This document shows, in pieces, positions 15,628 to 22,848 of a stretch of 22,848 nt of DNA. The notes beneath the pieces were generated by a model. It searched no databases. It was not told the origin of the DNA and saw only the letters and a list, made by a program, of their open reading frames with translations. Made by a program: the position numbers and the translations under genes. Numbering within the stretch: the stretch's first letter is position 1; the number at the start of each line of letters is the position of its first letter. The DNA is from Mariprofundus sp. (lineage in GTDB: Bacteria; Pseudomonadota; Zetaproteobacteria; Mariprofundales; Mariprofundaceae): NCBI GenBank assembly GCA_030951095.1, contig JAUZQI010000113.1, forward strand, positions 1-22,848, read 5' to 3'.

Positions 15628-17058
15628 TCAGCCTTTGAGTAGTTCTTTCAAACGCTGATTAACCATGCCCGGATTGGCCTTGCCGCGCGATGCTTTCATC
15701 ACCTGACCGACAAAGAATCCGAGCAGCTTATCCTTGCCAGCGCGATAGCCCGCGACCTGATCGGGGTTGGCATCCATGATTTCGGTAATAATCGCATCAA
15801 TGGCACCGGTATCCGAGACCTGCTTCAGGCCTTTGGCCTCGATAATGGCATCGGCGTCATCGTCGGATTCCATCATGGCATCAAGCACATCCTTGGCCGC
15901 TTTGCCGGAAATGGTGTTGTCGGCGATGCGTTCGAGCAGACCGGCCAGACGCTGTGGTGATACCGGCGATGCGGCAATATCCGTGCCGGTTTCTTTCAAA
16001 CGACCCAATAATTCATTAGCCATCCAGTTAGCACAGCGTTTCGGATCAGCCGGATGGGCGGCGACCAGCGCTTCATACCATGCCGCCAGATCACGCGTCT
16101 GGGTTAGCACATCGGCGTCGTAGGGAGAAAGGCCGTATTCGGTCTCAAAGCGTTTACGTAACTGGCCGGGCAATTCCGGTATGCCGGCGCGAATGGTATC
16201 GACTTCTTGCTGCGTAAAGCGCAGCGGCGGTAGATCGGGTTCCGGAAAATAACGGTAATCGTGCGCCTCTTCCTTGCTGCGCATGGAGCGGGATTCGCCT
16301 TTGACGGAATCGTAAAGCCGCGTTTCCTGCACCACCTCGCCGCCATCTTCAATTAATTCAATCTGGCGATTCACTTCATACTCGATGGCCTGTTTGATAA
16401 AACGGAACGAGTTCAGATTTTTCAGTTCGGCGCGGGTGCCTAAGGGTTCGCCCTTGCGACGTACCGATACATTAGCATCACAGCGGAATTGCCCCTTCTC
16501 CATATTGGCACCGGAAACATCGAGGAAACAAACCAGTTGATGCAGCTGTTTCAGATAGGCGATGGCTTCGTCCGAGCAAGACATATCCGGCTCGGAAACG
16601 ATTTCCATCAACGGTACGCCGGAGCGATTCAGGTCGATATGGGAAACGCCATCGAGCCCTTCATGCATGGATTTTCCGGCATCTTCTTCCATATGGATGC
16701 GGGTAATACCGATGCGTTTTTCGCCGTCTTTGACCGGGATATCCAGATAGCCGCGCTCGACAATCGGCAGTGGAAACTGGGTGATCTGATAACCCTTGGG
16801 TAGATCGGGATAGAAATAATTTTTGCGGTCGAATTTCGATACCAGATTGATGTCGGCATTGATGGCTAAACCGGTCAACACGGATTTTCTGGCTGCTTCG
16901 ATATTCAGCACCGGCAACTGGCCGGGCATGCCGAGGCAGACCGGGCAGGTTTGGGTGTTGGGCTCGGCGCCGAACTCGGTAGAGCAGCCGCAAAACTGTT
17001 TTGTTTTGGTGTTGACCTGAACATGGACTTCCAGGCCGATCACAGTTTCCCAGCTCAT
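15628..17058 (-). CDS. gatB: Asp/Glu-tRNA(Asn/Gln) amidotransferase subunit B
   Basis: The kinase/tRNA-binding subunit of GatCAB, which converts misacylated Glu-tRNA(Gln) and/or Asp-tRNA(Asn) to the amidated forms; 476 aa, normal for the family. It opens [12 protein letters not shown], followed by zinc-ligand cysteines Cys23, Cys25, Cys38 and Cys41 (FCGCS ... [10 protein letters not shown]). Then come [29 protein letters not shown] and [17 protein letters not shown], all signature GatB blocks. The C-terminal GatB/YqeY domain ends [16 protein letters not shown]. The ATG overlaps the gatA stop (17055-17058) and has a strong GGAGGTGA site. Its presence suggests that the organism lacks GlnRS and/or AsnRS. 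Confidence 0.98.
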   Translation of the reverse strand: MSWETVIGLEVHVQVNTKTKQFCGCSTEFGAEPNTQTCPVCLGMPGQLPVLNIEAARKSVLTGLAINADINLVSKFDRKNYFYPDLPKGYQITQFPLPIVERGYLDIPVKDGEKRIGITRIHMEEDAGKSMHEGLDGVSHIDLNRSGVPLMEIVSEPDMSCSDEAIAYLKQLHQLVCFLDVSGANMEKGQFRCDANVSVRRKGEPLGTRAELKNLNSFRFIKQAIEYEVNRQIELIEDGGEVVQETRLYDSVKGESRSMRSKEEAHDYRYFPEPDLPPLRFTQQEVDTIRAGIPELPGQLRKRFETEYGLSPYDADVLTQTRDLAAWYEALVAAHPADPKRCANWMANELLGRLKETGTDIAASPVSPQRLAGLLERIADNTISGKAAKDVLDAMMESDDDADAIIEAKGLKQVSDTGAIDAIITEIMDANPDQVAGYRAGKDKLLGFFVGQVMKASRGKANPGMVNQRLKELLKG

Positions 17059-18521
17059 GTTTCACCTCCGAAATTGACTGGTGCTTTTACCCAGTCGGTG
17101 GCTGATTCATAGGCCGACGCCGCATTGAGAATCTGGTCTTCGCGCCATGCCGGTGCAATCCATTGCAGCCCGACCGGCAACCCATCAACAAAACCGCAGG
17201 GTTGGGATAGACCGGGCAAGCCGGCCAGATTCAGTGCGATGGTAAAAATATCAGATAAATACATAGTCAGCGGATCATCGGTCTTTTCACCCAGTTTAAA
17301 AGCAGTGACCGGACTGGTCGGCGTGGCAATCACATCAATGGTCTTAAATGCATCAATGAAATCCTGCCGAATCAGCGTACGCACCTGTTGCGCCTTGATA
17401 TAATAAGCATCGTAATAACCGGACGAGAGCGCAAAGGTGCCGGTGAGAATACGGCGTTTGACTTCAGTGCCGAATCCTTCATCACGACTGCGCGTGTACA
17501 TATCGGTCAGATCATCCGGGTTATCGCAGCGATGTCCGAAACGCACGGCATCATAACGCGATAAATTGGCTGATGCCTCGGACGGGGCAATCACATAATA
17601 AGCTGCCACGGCCGCATCGGTGTGCGGCAGACTGATATCGACGATTTCCGCGCCCAGCGCCTCGCACTCGGCCAGCGCCGTATCCATAGCAGCGCGCACG
17701 CCAGTATCCATGCCATCGACAAAATACTCTTTCGGCTTGCCGATGCGCAAACCTTTCATGTCGGTTTTATCGCATGCGCCCAGCCAGTCGATAGCAGGGG
17801 CATCGGGCACGGATGTGGAATCCATCGAGTCATGTCCGGAAATCGCAGCAGCAATCATGGCGGCATCCTTGACGCTGCGCGTCATTGGCCCGGCCTGATC
17901 CAGTGATGATGCAAAGGCGATAATACCGCGCCGCGATACGCGACCATATGTGGGTTTCAAACCGGTAATACCGCAGACGGAAGCCGGCTGACGAATCGAA
18001 CCGCCGGTATCGGTGCCGAGCGCTGCAGGGGTGAGTGCTGCGGCCACAGCAGAGGCCGAACCGCCGGAAGAACCGCCCGGAATGCGTTCGATATCCCACG
18101 GATTACGACACGGGCCGAAGGCCGAGGTTTCCGTTGAAGAGCCCATAGCGAACTCATCCATATTGGTTTTTCCAACCAGTACGGCACCGGCTTCTTTCAG
18201 CCTGGTAATCACATGCGCGTCATACGGGGCGTGAAAATCTTTCAGGATATTCGAGCAACACTGGGTCGGCCCGTCCTGCGTGCAAAAAATATCTTTAACC
18301 GCAATCGGCAATCCTTCCAGCGCGCGCGCGCCGTGTTTGGCGCGGTAGGCGTCGCTTGCTTCGGCCTGTTCGAGTACATGCGCTGGATTGATATCGACAA
18401 AGGCATTCAAATCGCCATTAAATGCGGCGATGCGGTCGAGATAGATTTTGGCGACGGCAACAGCCGTAGCTTCGCCGGCATCAAGCCGGTCTTTAATTTC
18501 GGATAGGGTACTAAACGGCAT
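17055..18521 (-). CDS. gatA: Asp/Glu-tRNA(Asn/Gln) amidotransferase subunit A
   Basis: The glutaminase subunit of GatCAB, an amidase-signature enzyme that releases ammonia from glutamine; 488 aa. The catalytic Ser-cisSer-Lys triad is complete: Lys76 (in [10 protein letters not shown]), Ser151 (in [10 protein letters not shown]) and Ser175 (in [12 protein letters not shown]). [14 protein letters not shown] and [13 protein letters not shown] are further family blocks. The start is supported by TGGAGA just upstream on the minus strand. It is separated from gatC by 93 bp containing palindromic sequence (18537-18586), so subunit expression may be adjusted there, while gatB is directly overlapped. 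Confidence 0.98.
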   Translation of the reverse strand: MPFSTLSEIKDRLDAGEATAVAVAKIYLDRIAAFNGDLNAFVDINPAHVLEQAEASDAYRAKHGARALEGLPIAVKDIFCTQDGPTQCCSNILKDFHAPYDAHVITRLKEAGAVLVGKTNMDEFAMGSSTETSAFGPCRNPWDIERIPGGSSGGSASAVAAALTPAALGTDTGGSIRQPASVCGITGLKPTYGRVSRRGIIAFASSLDQAGPMTRSVKDAAMIAAAISGHDSMDSTSVPDAPAIDWLGACDKTDMKGLRIGKPKEYFVDGMDTGVRAAMDTALAECEALGAEIVDISLPHTDAAVAAYYVIAPSEASANLSRYDAVRFGHRCDNPDDLTDMYTRSRDEGFGTEVKRRILTGTFALSSGYYDAYYIKAQQVRTLIRQDFIDAFKTIDVIATPTSPVTAFKLGEKTDDPLTMYLSDIFTIALNLAGLPGLSQPCGFVDGLPVGLQWIAPAWREDQILNAASAYESATDWVKAPVNFGGET

Positions 18522-18536
18522 GATGGTCTCCAGAAA

Positions 18537-18586
18537 AACGAAAGCTTTCGTTCAAGGCAAGGCGCTGTGCTGAGGAGAAGCGCAGC
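18537..18586 (-). repeat. Palindromic structures in the gatC-gatA gap
   Basis: AACGAAAGCTTTCGTT (18537-18552) is a perfect 16-bp palindrome. Read on the minus strand (operon direction) it runs into further Ts, giving a terminator-like shape just upstream of the gatA ribosome binding site. A second hairpin pairs GCTGTGCT (18564-18571) with AGCGCAGC (18579-18586), 8 bp with one G-T pair and a 7-base loop. These may be a degenerate copy of a dispersed intergenic repeat, or an attenuator between gatC and gatA. Confidence 0.5.
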
Positions 18587-18614
18587 ATCAGGCGAAAAGA
18601 TGATTTTTTTGACA

Positions 18615-18893
18615 TTATTCAATCACCTTGGGGACAACATACAGTCCGGATTCTGTTTTGGGCGCTGGCGCTTGCAGTGCATCGCGGCGGTTTCCATTGG
18701 TGACCGCATCCACGCGTTGCGGCATGGCAATATCGTGCGGGTGGGCAATGGGCTCAACGCCTTCAGTATCTACAGCGCTGAGCTGTTCGACATAGCCGAT
18801 AATATTTGCAAGTTGTGGGCCGAGTTCTGCAGCTTCTTCGTCAGTCAGGCGAATGCGGGACAGCATTGCCACTTTCTTTACATCAATGTCCAT
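18615..18893 (-). CDS. gatC: Asp/Glu-tRNA(Asn/Gln) amidotransferase subunit C
   Basis: The small stabilising subunit that wraps between GatA and GatB; 92 aa from the ATG at 18893. The frame is open upstream to 18977, but MDIDVKKVAMLSRIRLTDEE is the standard GatC N-terminus and TGAGG lies about 6 bases before this ATG, so the shorter start is chosen. The middle has LANIIGYVEQLSAVDTEGVE, matching the family helix, followed by PIAHPHDIAMPQRVD; the end is GLYVVPKVIE. It is the first gene of the gat operon and diverges from the PAS-EAL gene; the shared 252-bp region should hold both promoters, though I cannot place them confidently. Confidence 0.95.
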   Translation of the reverse strand: MDIDVKKVAMLSRIRLTDEEAAELGPQLANIIGYVEQLSAVDTEGVEPIAHPHDIAMPQRVDAVTNGNRRDALQAPAPKTESGLYVVPKVIE

Positions 18894-19145
18894 AGTTTGC
18901 CTCATTATAAAATCGGCCCGAAGCATAGCCAGAATGCGCTTGCGACTCCACAGCAAACTATCAGGACAACGGCTCACGTTAGAATGCTATATCATGGCGC
19001 GCAGTTTATTTTTCCACTCAGACCATGGCGTTGATTGACAGTCCTTCACATGCCAGAAAACCGTTTATTTCAAAGCCCATATGACTTGTAAGCTTTTACC
19101 TGGCCACCTTGACTCATGGAAGAGTATCAATGCTGTGGAGAAATC

Positions 19146-20879
19146 ATGTCCAACAATCACCATTTAAGCCGTGAACAATTGCAGGCAAGTAATGTGTTGG
19201 TTCACGCTATCGTTAATCATGCGCCCAACGGGATTATTACTTTTGATGCCCGGGGTGTGATCCATTCCTTTAACCCCAAAGCAGAGCAGATATTTGATTA
19301 TACTGCAGCCGAGATGATCGGGGAAAACGTCAGTATGTTGCTCTCTGAAACGGTTGAGCATATGGAATCGAATAGCAGCAATAAATTTGTGACTCATGCC
19401 CGGTTTCATTATCAGATTCCTGCTCCACGATGGATATTTCACCCATCGGTACGGGAATGCGGCGGCCTGAGAAAGGGCAACAAGCGGATTCCCATCGAAC
19501 TTACCGTAACAGACATGTGTATTGGCGATGAACCACATTTTCTCGGGATCGTTCACGATCTGTCAGGGCGAAAGCAACAGGATGCCCAACTGGCATATAT
19601 ATCCAGCCATGATCAGGTTACCGGTCTGATCAATTATAATGAGTTCATGTCCAGGGTGAATAAATCTATTAGCGGAAACTTCCCCTTTACCCTGTTTTAT
19701 CTGGAACTGAATCGTTTCCAGCCGATCAATGAAGTCCTTGGGCATGGAACCGGTGATCAGGTGTTGCTGGAGGTCGGCAGACGTTTGGTATCCGGATGCG
19801 ATGCAACTGTTCAAATTGCTCATATCAGTGGCAGCGCATTTTCCCTGTTATGGCCAAATCTGACGGGTGTATCTCAACCGATGGATATAGCCAGGTCGCT
19901 GCATGCCTGTCTGGCCAGTCCGCTGAAATTGAAACAATTCAGTCTGGATGCCGAGGCATCTATTGGCATCACCTGCTATCCTGGTCATGGGCAAAATGCA
20001 GAAAATTTGCTTCGATTCGCCCAGATCGCCATGCAGGCTGCCAGACAACGGCAAATGATGGTTGCAGTTTATGATCATGATATGGAGCAATACCAACTTC
20101 AACACCTGACACTGGCCAGTGAGCTCCGGCATGCTATTGAAGCAAATGATCTGATTATTCACTACCAGCCCAAAGTTGATATTTCGAGCAGAAAAACCGT
20201 CGCAGCAGAAGCTCTGGTTCGATGGCAACACCCTGAAAAAGGTTTAATACAACCGGATTTATTTATTCCGATGGCAGAACAAACCGGTATTATTCATCCT
20301 TTCACCGCATGGTTGATCGATGAAGTTTCGAGTCAAATCAGGCAATGGCAGGATCAAGGCATCGATCTAGTCGTCGCTATTAACCTTGCGCCGAGAAATC
20401 TGCTCGAAGCTGATTTGCCTGAGCGACTCAACCATGCCTTGAATCACTGGCATATTCACCCCTCAAGCCTTATGCTGGAAATCACCGAACGCGGGCTTAT
20501 TGCTGAACCACAACGGGCACTTGCGATACTGGATCGCATTCATGATCTGGGCATGTCGATCTCTATTGATGATTTTGGGACAGGTTATTCATCGCTGGAA
20601 TATCTGAAGGATTTACCGATTGATGAGCTCAAGATCGATCAAAGCTTTATCAGTGCCATGCACAGGGATGAAACCAGTCTGACCATTGTGAAAATGGTGA
20701 TCCAGATGGCCCATTCGCTTGGTCTGGAAGTGACTGCGGAGGGGGTGGAGTCTGAAAAGGATTGGCAAGAGCTGGAATTAACAGGTTGTGACCGCATTCA
20801 GGGATATTATACGGGCAAGCCGATGCCCCCTGAAGTATTTGAGCAGTGGCTGATGGAATCTCCATGGGGTAGAAGTTGA
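19146..20879 (+). CDS. PAS-degenerate GGDEF-EAL protein, predicted c-di-GMP phosphodiesterase
   Basis: A 577-aa cytoplasmic signalling protein. A PAS sensor domain (about 17-140: IVNHAPNGIITFDARGVIHS, then NPKAEQIF) is followed by a GGDEF-fold domain (about 148-310) and an EAL domain (about 322-570). The cyclase signature is lost: SGSAF (228-232) replaces GGDEF, so synthesis is not expected. The EAL residues look intact: Glu355 in EALVRW, Asn413, Glu445, Asp475-Asp476 in DDFGTGYSSL, Lys496, Glu532 and Gln552, so c-di-GMP hydrolysis is likely. No membrane segment is seen. The ATG at 19146 is chosen over 19116 because GGAG lies six to nine bases upstream. The ligand sensed by PAS is unknown. 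Confidence 0.9.
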   Translation: MSNNHHLSREQLQASNVLVHAIVNHAPNGIITFDARGVIHSFNPKAEQIFDYTAAEMIGENVSMLLSETVEHMESNSSNKFVTHARFHYQIPAPRWIFHPSVRECGGLRKGNKRIPIELTVTDMCIGDEPHFLGIVHDLSGRKQQDAQLAYISSHDQVTGLINYNEFMSRVNKSISGNFPFTLFYLELNRFQPINEVLGHGTGDQVLLEVGRRLVSGCDATVQIAHISGSAFSLLWPNLTGVSQPMDIARSLHACLASPLKLKQFSLDAEASIGITCYPGHGQNAENLLRFAQIAMQAARQRQMMVAVYDHDMEQYQLQHLTLASELRHAIEANDLIIHYQPKVDISSRKTVAAEALVRWQHPEKGLIQPDLFIPMAEQTGIIHPFTAWLIDEVSSQIRQWQDQGIDLVVAINLAPRNLLEADLPERLNHALNHWHIHPSSLMLEITERGLIAEPQRALAILDRIHDLGMSISIDDFGTGYSSLEYLKDLPIDELKIDQSFISAMHRDETSLTIVKMVIQMAHSLGLEVTAEGVESEKDWQELELTGCDRIQGYYTGKPMPPEVFEQWLMESPWGRS

Positions 20880-20980
20880 CATGAAGCGCAACAACTCGCC
20901 TGCATGATTTTTCCGTAAAATTTACCGATATTCATAAAAGCGACAATTAAAAAATCGAACGCATCAAGGGATTTTTCTTG

Positions 20981-21021
20981 TTAGGGAATCGCGAATCATG
21001 GTTTGATCAGCGCTTCCCTAA
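20981..21021. mobile_element. 41-bp mini-element made of two back-to-back IS5-type ends
   Basis: TTAGGGAA (20981-20988) and TTCCCTAA (21014-21021) are perfect inverted repeats. The right half contains TTTGATCAGCGCTTCC (21002-21017), the exact reverse complement of the first 16 bases of the IS end at 22548-22563. The left half GGAATCGCGAATCA (20985-20998) matches the same end at 11 of 14 positions. So two ends abut with almost nothing between them, as expected for a collapsed IS or a minimal non-autonomous derivative. Confidence 0.6.
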
Positions 21022-21091
21022 ACGTCCGCATGACTATTTCTACCCCATGATATCTTTCTTACTACGGGGTGGAAAAAACCCATGCGCGTTA

Positions 21092-21150
21092 GTGACAGTT
21101 GTGTGACACTGTTGGAGAGGTGTTTGTTTTAGGTTCAGGAGGGTTATAAT
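21092..21150 (+). promoter_or_regulatory. Candidate ugd promoter with upstream GTGACA repeats
   Basis: A TATAAT hexamer at 21145-21150 lies 57 bp before the ugd start; the T-rich stretch 21121-21130 offers only a weak -35. Upstream, GTGACA is repeated exactly one helical turn apart (21092-21097, 21103-21108). The same stretch also reads as a dyad, AGTG-N-CA-N6-TG-N-CACT (21091-21110), which suggests a regulator site. Confidence 0.45.
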
Positions 21151-21206
21151 CTGGCCACTATATACAATCCGTTGTCTTCTTCGCTTGATGATCAAGGAGT
21201 TTATAC

Positions 21207-22373
21207 ATGAAAATCGCTATCGCAGGAACCGGTTATGTCGGGCTCTCCAATGCTGTTTTACTTGCTCAGAACCATGAGGTCGTGGCGCTGGATATTGTGC
21301 CGGAGAAGGTTGATCTGCTGAACAGGAAGCAGTCACCGATTCAAGATGCCGAGATCGAGGACTTTCTGACCAACAAACAGCTCAAGTTCCATGCGACACT
21401 GGATAAGCATGAAGCATATGCAGACGCTGATTTCATCATCATTGCAACCCCCACAGATTACGATTCTGAAAACAATTATTTTAACACCGGCTCGGTGGAG
21501 GCTGTTATTCAGGATGTTATGGTGATCAATCCGGATGCGGTGATGGTGGTTAAATCAACAGTGCCGGTTGGGTTTACCGCCGCAATGCGAAAAAAATATG
21601 GTTGTGATAAGCTGATCTTTTCGCCCGAGTTCCTGCGTGAGGGCAGGGCGTTGTATGACAATCTGTACCCATCCCGTATCATTGTCGGAGAAAAGTCTGA
21701 ACGCGCAGAAACCTTTGCCGGTCTGTTGCAGGAAGGTGCGGTCAAGACTGATATCGAAGTACTGTTTACCGGCTCCACTGAAGCTGAAGCGATCAAACTC
21801 TTTGCCAATACTTATCTGGCCATGCGCGTATCCTATTTTAATGAATTGGATACCTATGCGGCCATACACGGGCTGGATAGCCGGCAGGTGATTGATGGCG
21901 TGTGTCTGGATCCACGTATTGGAGATCACTACAATAATCCTTCATTTGGTTACGGGGGTTATTGCCTGCCGAAAGATACCAAACAATTGCTATCCAATTA
22001 TCGGGATGTGCCGCAAAATTTAATTTATGCCATTGTCGAGGCCAACACCACCCGTAAGGATTTTATTGCTCAGGAAATTATCGATCAGAATCCGAAAGTG
22101 GTCGGGGTTCATCGTTTAATTATGAAAGCGGGTTCGGATAATTTTCGCGCATCCAGCATCCAGGGCATTATGAAGCGCATTAAGGCCAAGGGTATCGAAG
22201 TGATCGTCTACGAGCCGGTTCTTGATACGGCTGAGTTTTTTCATTCGCGGGTGATCAATGATTTGCAGGCTTTCAAACAGGAAGCTAATGTGATTATTGC
22301 CAACCGGATGGTTGATGAACTGCGTGATGTTGAGAGCAAAGTGTATACCCGCGATCTGTTTGGTAATGATTAA
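21207..22373 (+). CDS. ugd: UDP-glucose 6-dehydrogenase
   Basis: A 388-aa cytoplasmic NAD-dependent enzyme that oxidises UDP-glucose twice to UDP-glucuronate, a precursor for acidic exopolysaccharide, capsule or modified lipopolysaccharide. The dinucleotide-binding loop GTGYVGLS is at 7-14. [11 protein letters not shown] (139-149) and [20 protein letters not shown] (194-213; Lys197) are conserved active-site blocks, and [13 protein letters not shown] (247-259) carries the catalytic cysteine Cys253 and Asp257. The length equals the short enterobacterial Ugd form. AAGGAG at 21193-21198 supports the start. No other polysaccharide gene is in the window; a mobile region begins immediately after its stop. 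Confidence 0.96.
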   Translation: MKIAIAGTGYVGLSNAVLLAQNHEVVALDIVPEKVDLLNRKQSPIQDAEIEDFLTNKQLKFHATLDKHEAYADADFIIIATPTDYDSENNYFNTGSVEAVIQDVMVINPDAVMVVKSTVPVGFTAAMRKKYGCDKLIFSPEFLREGRALYDNLYPSRIIVGEKSERAETFAGLLQEGAVKTDIEVLFTGSTEAEAIKLFANTYLAMRVSYFNELDTYAAIHGLDSRQVIDGVCLDPRIGDHYNNPSFGYGGYCLPKDTKQLLSNYRDVPQNLIYAIVEANTTRKDFIAQEIIDQNPKVVGVHRLIMKAGSDNFRASSIQGIMKRIKAKGIEVIVYEPVLDTAEFFHSRVINDLQAFKQEANVIIANRMVDELRDVESKVYTRDLFGND

Positions 22374-22699
22374 CGTAGCTATTCAGCTCACCACTGATTT
22401 ACCCGATACCTGCGTTGAAGCATGCTCACGTACACGAGTACGTTCCGCTTTTCGCCTTGGTCGCAGGCACATCAGCGGCAATCTGAACAGCTACTGCGTG
22501 TTTTTAAGGTGTACCATAAAAAACAGATTCTACCGGGGTTTGCCTAAGGAAGCGCTGATCAAAAGCATTTTTTGATTTAGCTCTATTCATCATGCCGTTT
22601 TTTTTTATAATGCATCCATATCTCAATGTCTTGGCTAGTCATTTCGTGTAAATTTTCACTTTAAGTGGCTTGATGACGTTTTTCAGACGCACCAGGCCC
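22374..22699. other. 326-bp non-coding stretch between ugd and the transposase
   Basis: It is occupied by the 120-bp palindrome (22375-22494), about 50 bp of unassigned sequence, and then the insertion-sequence end from 22548 with about 150 bp of non-coding IS sequence, including a long T-run near 22598-22606. No open frame here looks real. Confidence 0.6.
22375..22494. repeat. 120-bp concentric imperfect palindrome after ugd
   Basis: Nested inverted arms share one centre near 22435: GTAGCTATTCAG (22375-22386)/CTGAACAGCTAC (22483-22494) with one mismatch; CTGAT (22394)/ATCAG (22471); CCTGCG (22409)/CGCAGG (22462); AAGC (22418)/GCTT (22447); ACGTAC (22428)/GTACGT (22438) closing on an ACGA loop. 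It starts one base after the ugd stop. It looks like a member of a dispersed palindromic repeat or MITE family, and its RNA could form a very long hairpin acting as a transcript end. No other copy is in this window. Confidence 0.65.
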
Positions 22700-22848
22700 T
22701 CAAACCTCTACCAATTGTCGTCTAAGCATATAAAGGTTGGCCAAACCAACCAATAAATTCACTTGCGATGCATTCTTCTCAAGCCCCCTGTATCGGGTTT
22801 TCTGGAAACCAAATTGCCTTTTGATAACTCGAAACACATGTTCAACAC
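22548..22848. mobile_element. IS5-family insertion sequence, one end (truncated by window)
   Basis: The candidate terminal repeat begins GGAAGCGCTGATCAAAAGC at 22548, preceded by CTAA (22544-22547), which fits the YTAR-type target preferred by IS5 elements. The transposase reads toward this end on the minus strand and stops about 150 bp inside it, so this is the transposase 3' end of the element. The rest of the IS lies beyond the window. The exact boundary needs the other end. Confidence 0.65.
22700..22848 (-). CDS. IS5-family transposase, C-terminal end (partial)
   Basis: The minus strand encodes about 49 residues starting [20 protein letters not shown], continuing [20 protein letters not shown] and ending LRRQLVEV before a TGA at 22702-22700. 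This is the C-terminal catalytic block of IS5-type DDE transposases: the glutamate of VEH followed six residues later by lysine is the family E-(6)-K signature, and [13 protein letters not shown](A/S)-Q is the usual sequence after it. The gene continues past the right edge, so whether the copy is intact is unknown. The visible part has no frameshift or stop. Confidence 0.85.
   Translation of the reverse strand, partial: VEHVFRVIKRQFGFQKTRYRGLEKNASQVNLLVGLANLYMLRRQLVEV

Larger units (their letters stand above)
20880..21206. other. 327-bp gap upstream of ugd with promoter and IS scar
   Basis: No coding region is seen. It holds a mini-IS-like palindrome (20981-21021), a long-loop inverted repeat CTACCCC/GGGGTGG around 21039-21073, a GTGACA direct repeat (21092-21108) and a -10-like TATAAT (21145-21150). 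There is no convincing terminator for the preceding EAL gene. Confidence 0.6.

Noticed and set aside
18407..18622. 71-aa minus-strand frame across the gatC-gatA gap
   Set aside because: It runs out of frame into gatA and its first part is a translation of the palindromic repeat sequence.
18904..18909. TATAAT on the minus strand as the gat operon -10 box
   Set aside because: It ends about 10 bases before the gatC start and overlaps its ribosome binding site, so it would give an essentially leaderless message.
21039..21082. CTACCCC/GGGGTGG hairpin with nearby A-run as a terminator for the EAL gene
   Set aside because: The A-run follows the hairpin on the plus strand, so no U-tract follows in the gene's direction, and on the minus strand the Ts precede the stem.
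22297..22575. 92-aa plus-strand frame after ugd
   Set aside because: It begins inside ugd out of frame and then translates the palindrome and the insertion-sequence end.

Overview
The window is a housekeeping-type stretch of a Gram-negative, proteobacterial-looking chromosome of middling GC content. The ammonium transporter/PII pair, class II fumarase, AGCS symporter, GatCAB and short Ugd fit a free-living aquatic proteobacterium. My best guess is a zetaproteobacterium such as Mariprofundus, but this rests on gene content and general resemblance and no database was consulted. I see no rRNA, tRNA, CRISPR array or prophage.

Layout. (1) 1-2474, plus strand: nitrogen-acquisition cluster with the C-terminal part of one ammonium transporter, a GlnK-type PII protein with its uridylylation tyrosine, a second complete ammonium transporter, and a good intrinsic terminator. 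(2) 2475-3470: a secreted protein of unknown function, preceded by a perfect CRP-type palindrome about 41 bp upstream of a plausible transcription start. (3) 3654-6652: a membrane-anchored HAMP-SpoIIE serine phosphatase whose stop codon overlaps the start of fumarase fumC. (4) 6751-10570: a tightly overlapping trio of two oligopeptide-type ABC ATPases and a DinG/YoaA-type iron-sulfur helicase, ending in a 14-bp perfect hairpin that swallows the stop codon. (5) 10646-11065, minus strand: a small secreted charged protein. (6) 11444-12976, plus strand: an AlsT-type sodium:amino-acid symporter, with a long stem-loop abutting its ribosome binding site. (7) 12960-18893, minus strand: an apparent gatC-gatA-gatB-(AsmA-like protein) operon. 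Its last gene overlaps the end of alsT tail to tail, and the gatC-gatA gap contains palindromic structure. (8) 19146-20879, plus strand: a PAS-degenerate GGDEF-EAL protein, predicted to be a c-di-GMP phosphodiesterase. (9) 21207-22373, plus strand: UDP-glucose 6-dehydrogenase. (10) 22375-22848: a 120-bp concentric palindrome, then the end of an IS5-family insertion sequence whose transposase runs off the window on the minus strand.

I do not see a clear new multi-gene system. The most interesting signals are non-coding: the alsT leader stem-loop, the CRP-like site, the hairpin/direct-repeat pair after the helicase gene, the 120-bp palindrome, and a 41-bp mini-element made of two back-to-back copies of the IS end found at the right edge. 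At protein level, the PAS-GGDEF-EAL protein has lost its cyclase signature but kept its phosphodiesterase residues, and the phosphatase-fumarase coupling is unusual.
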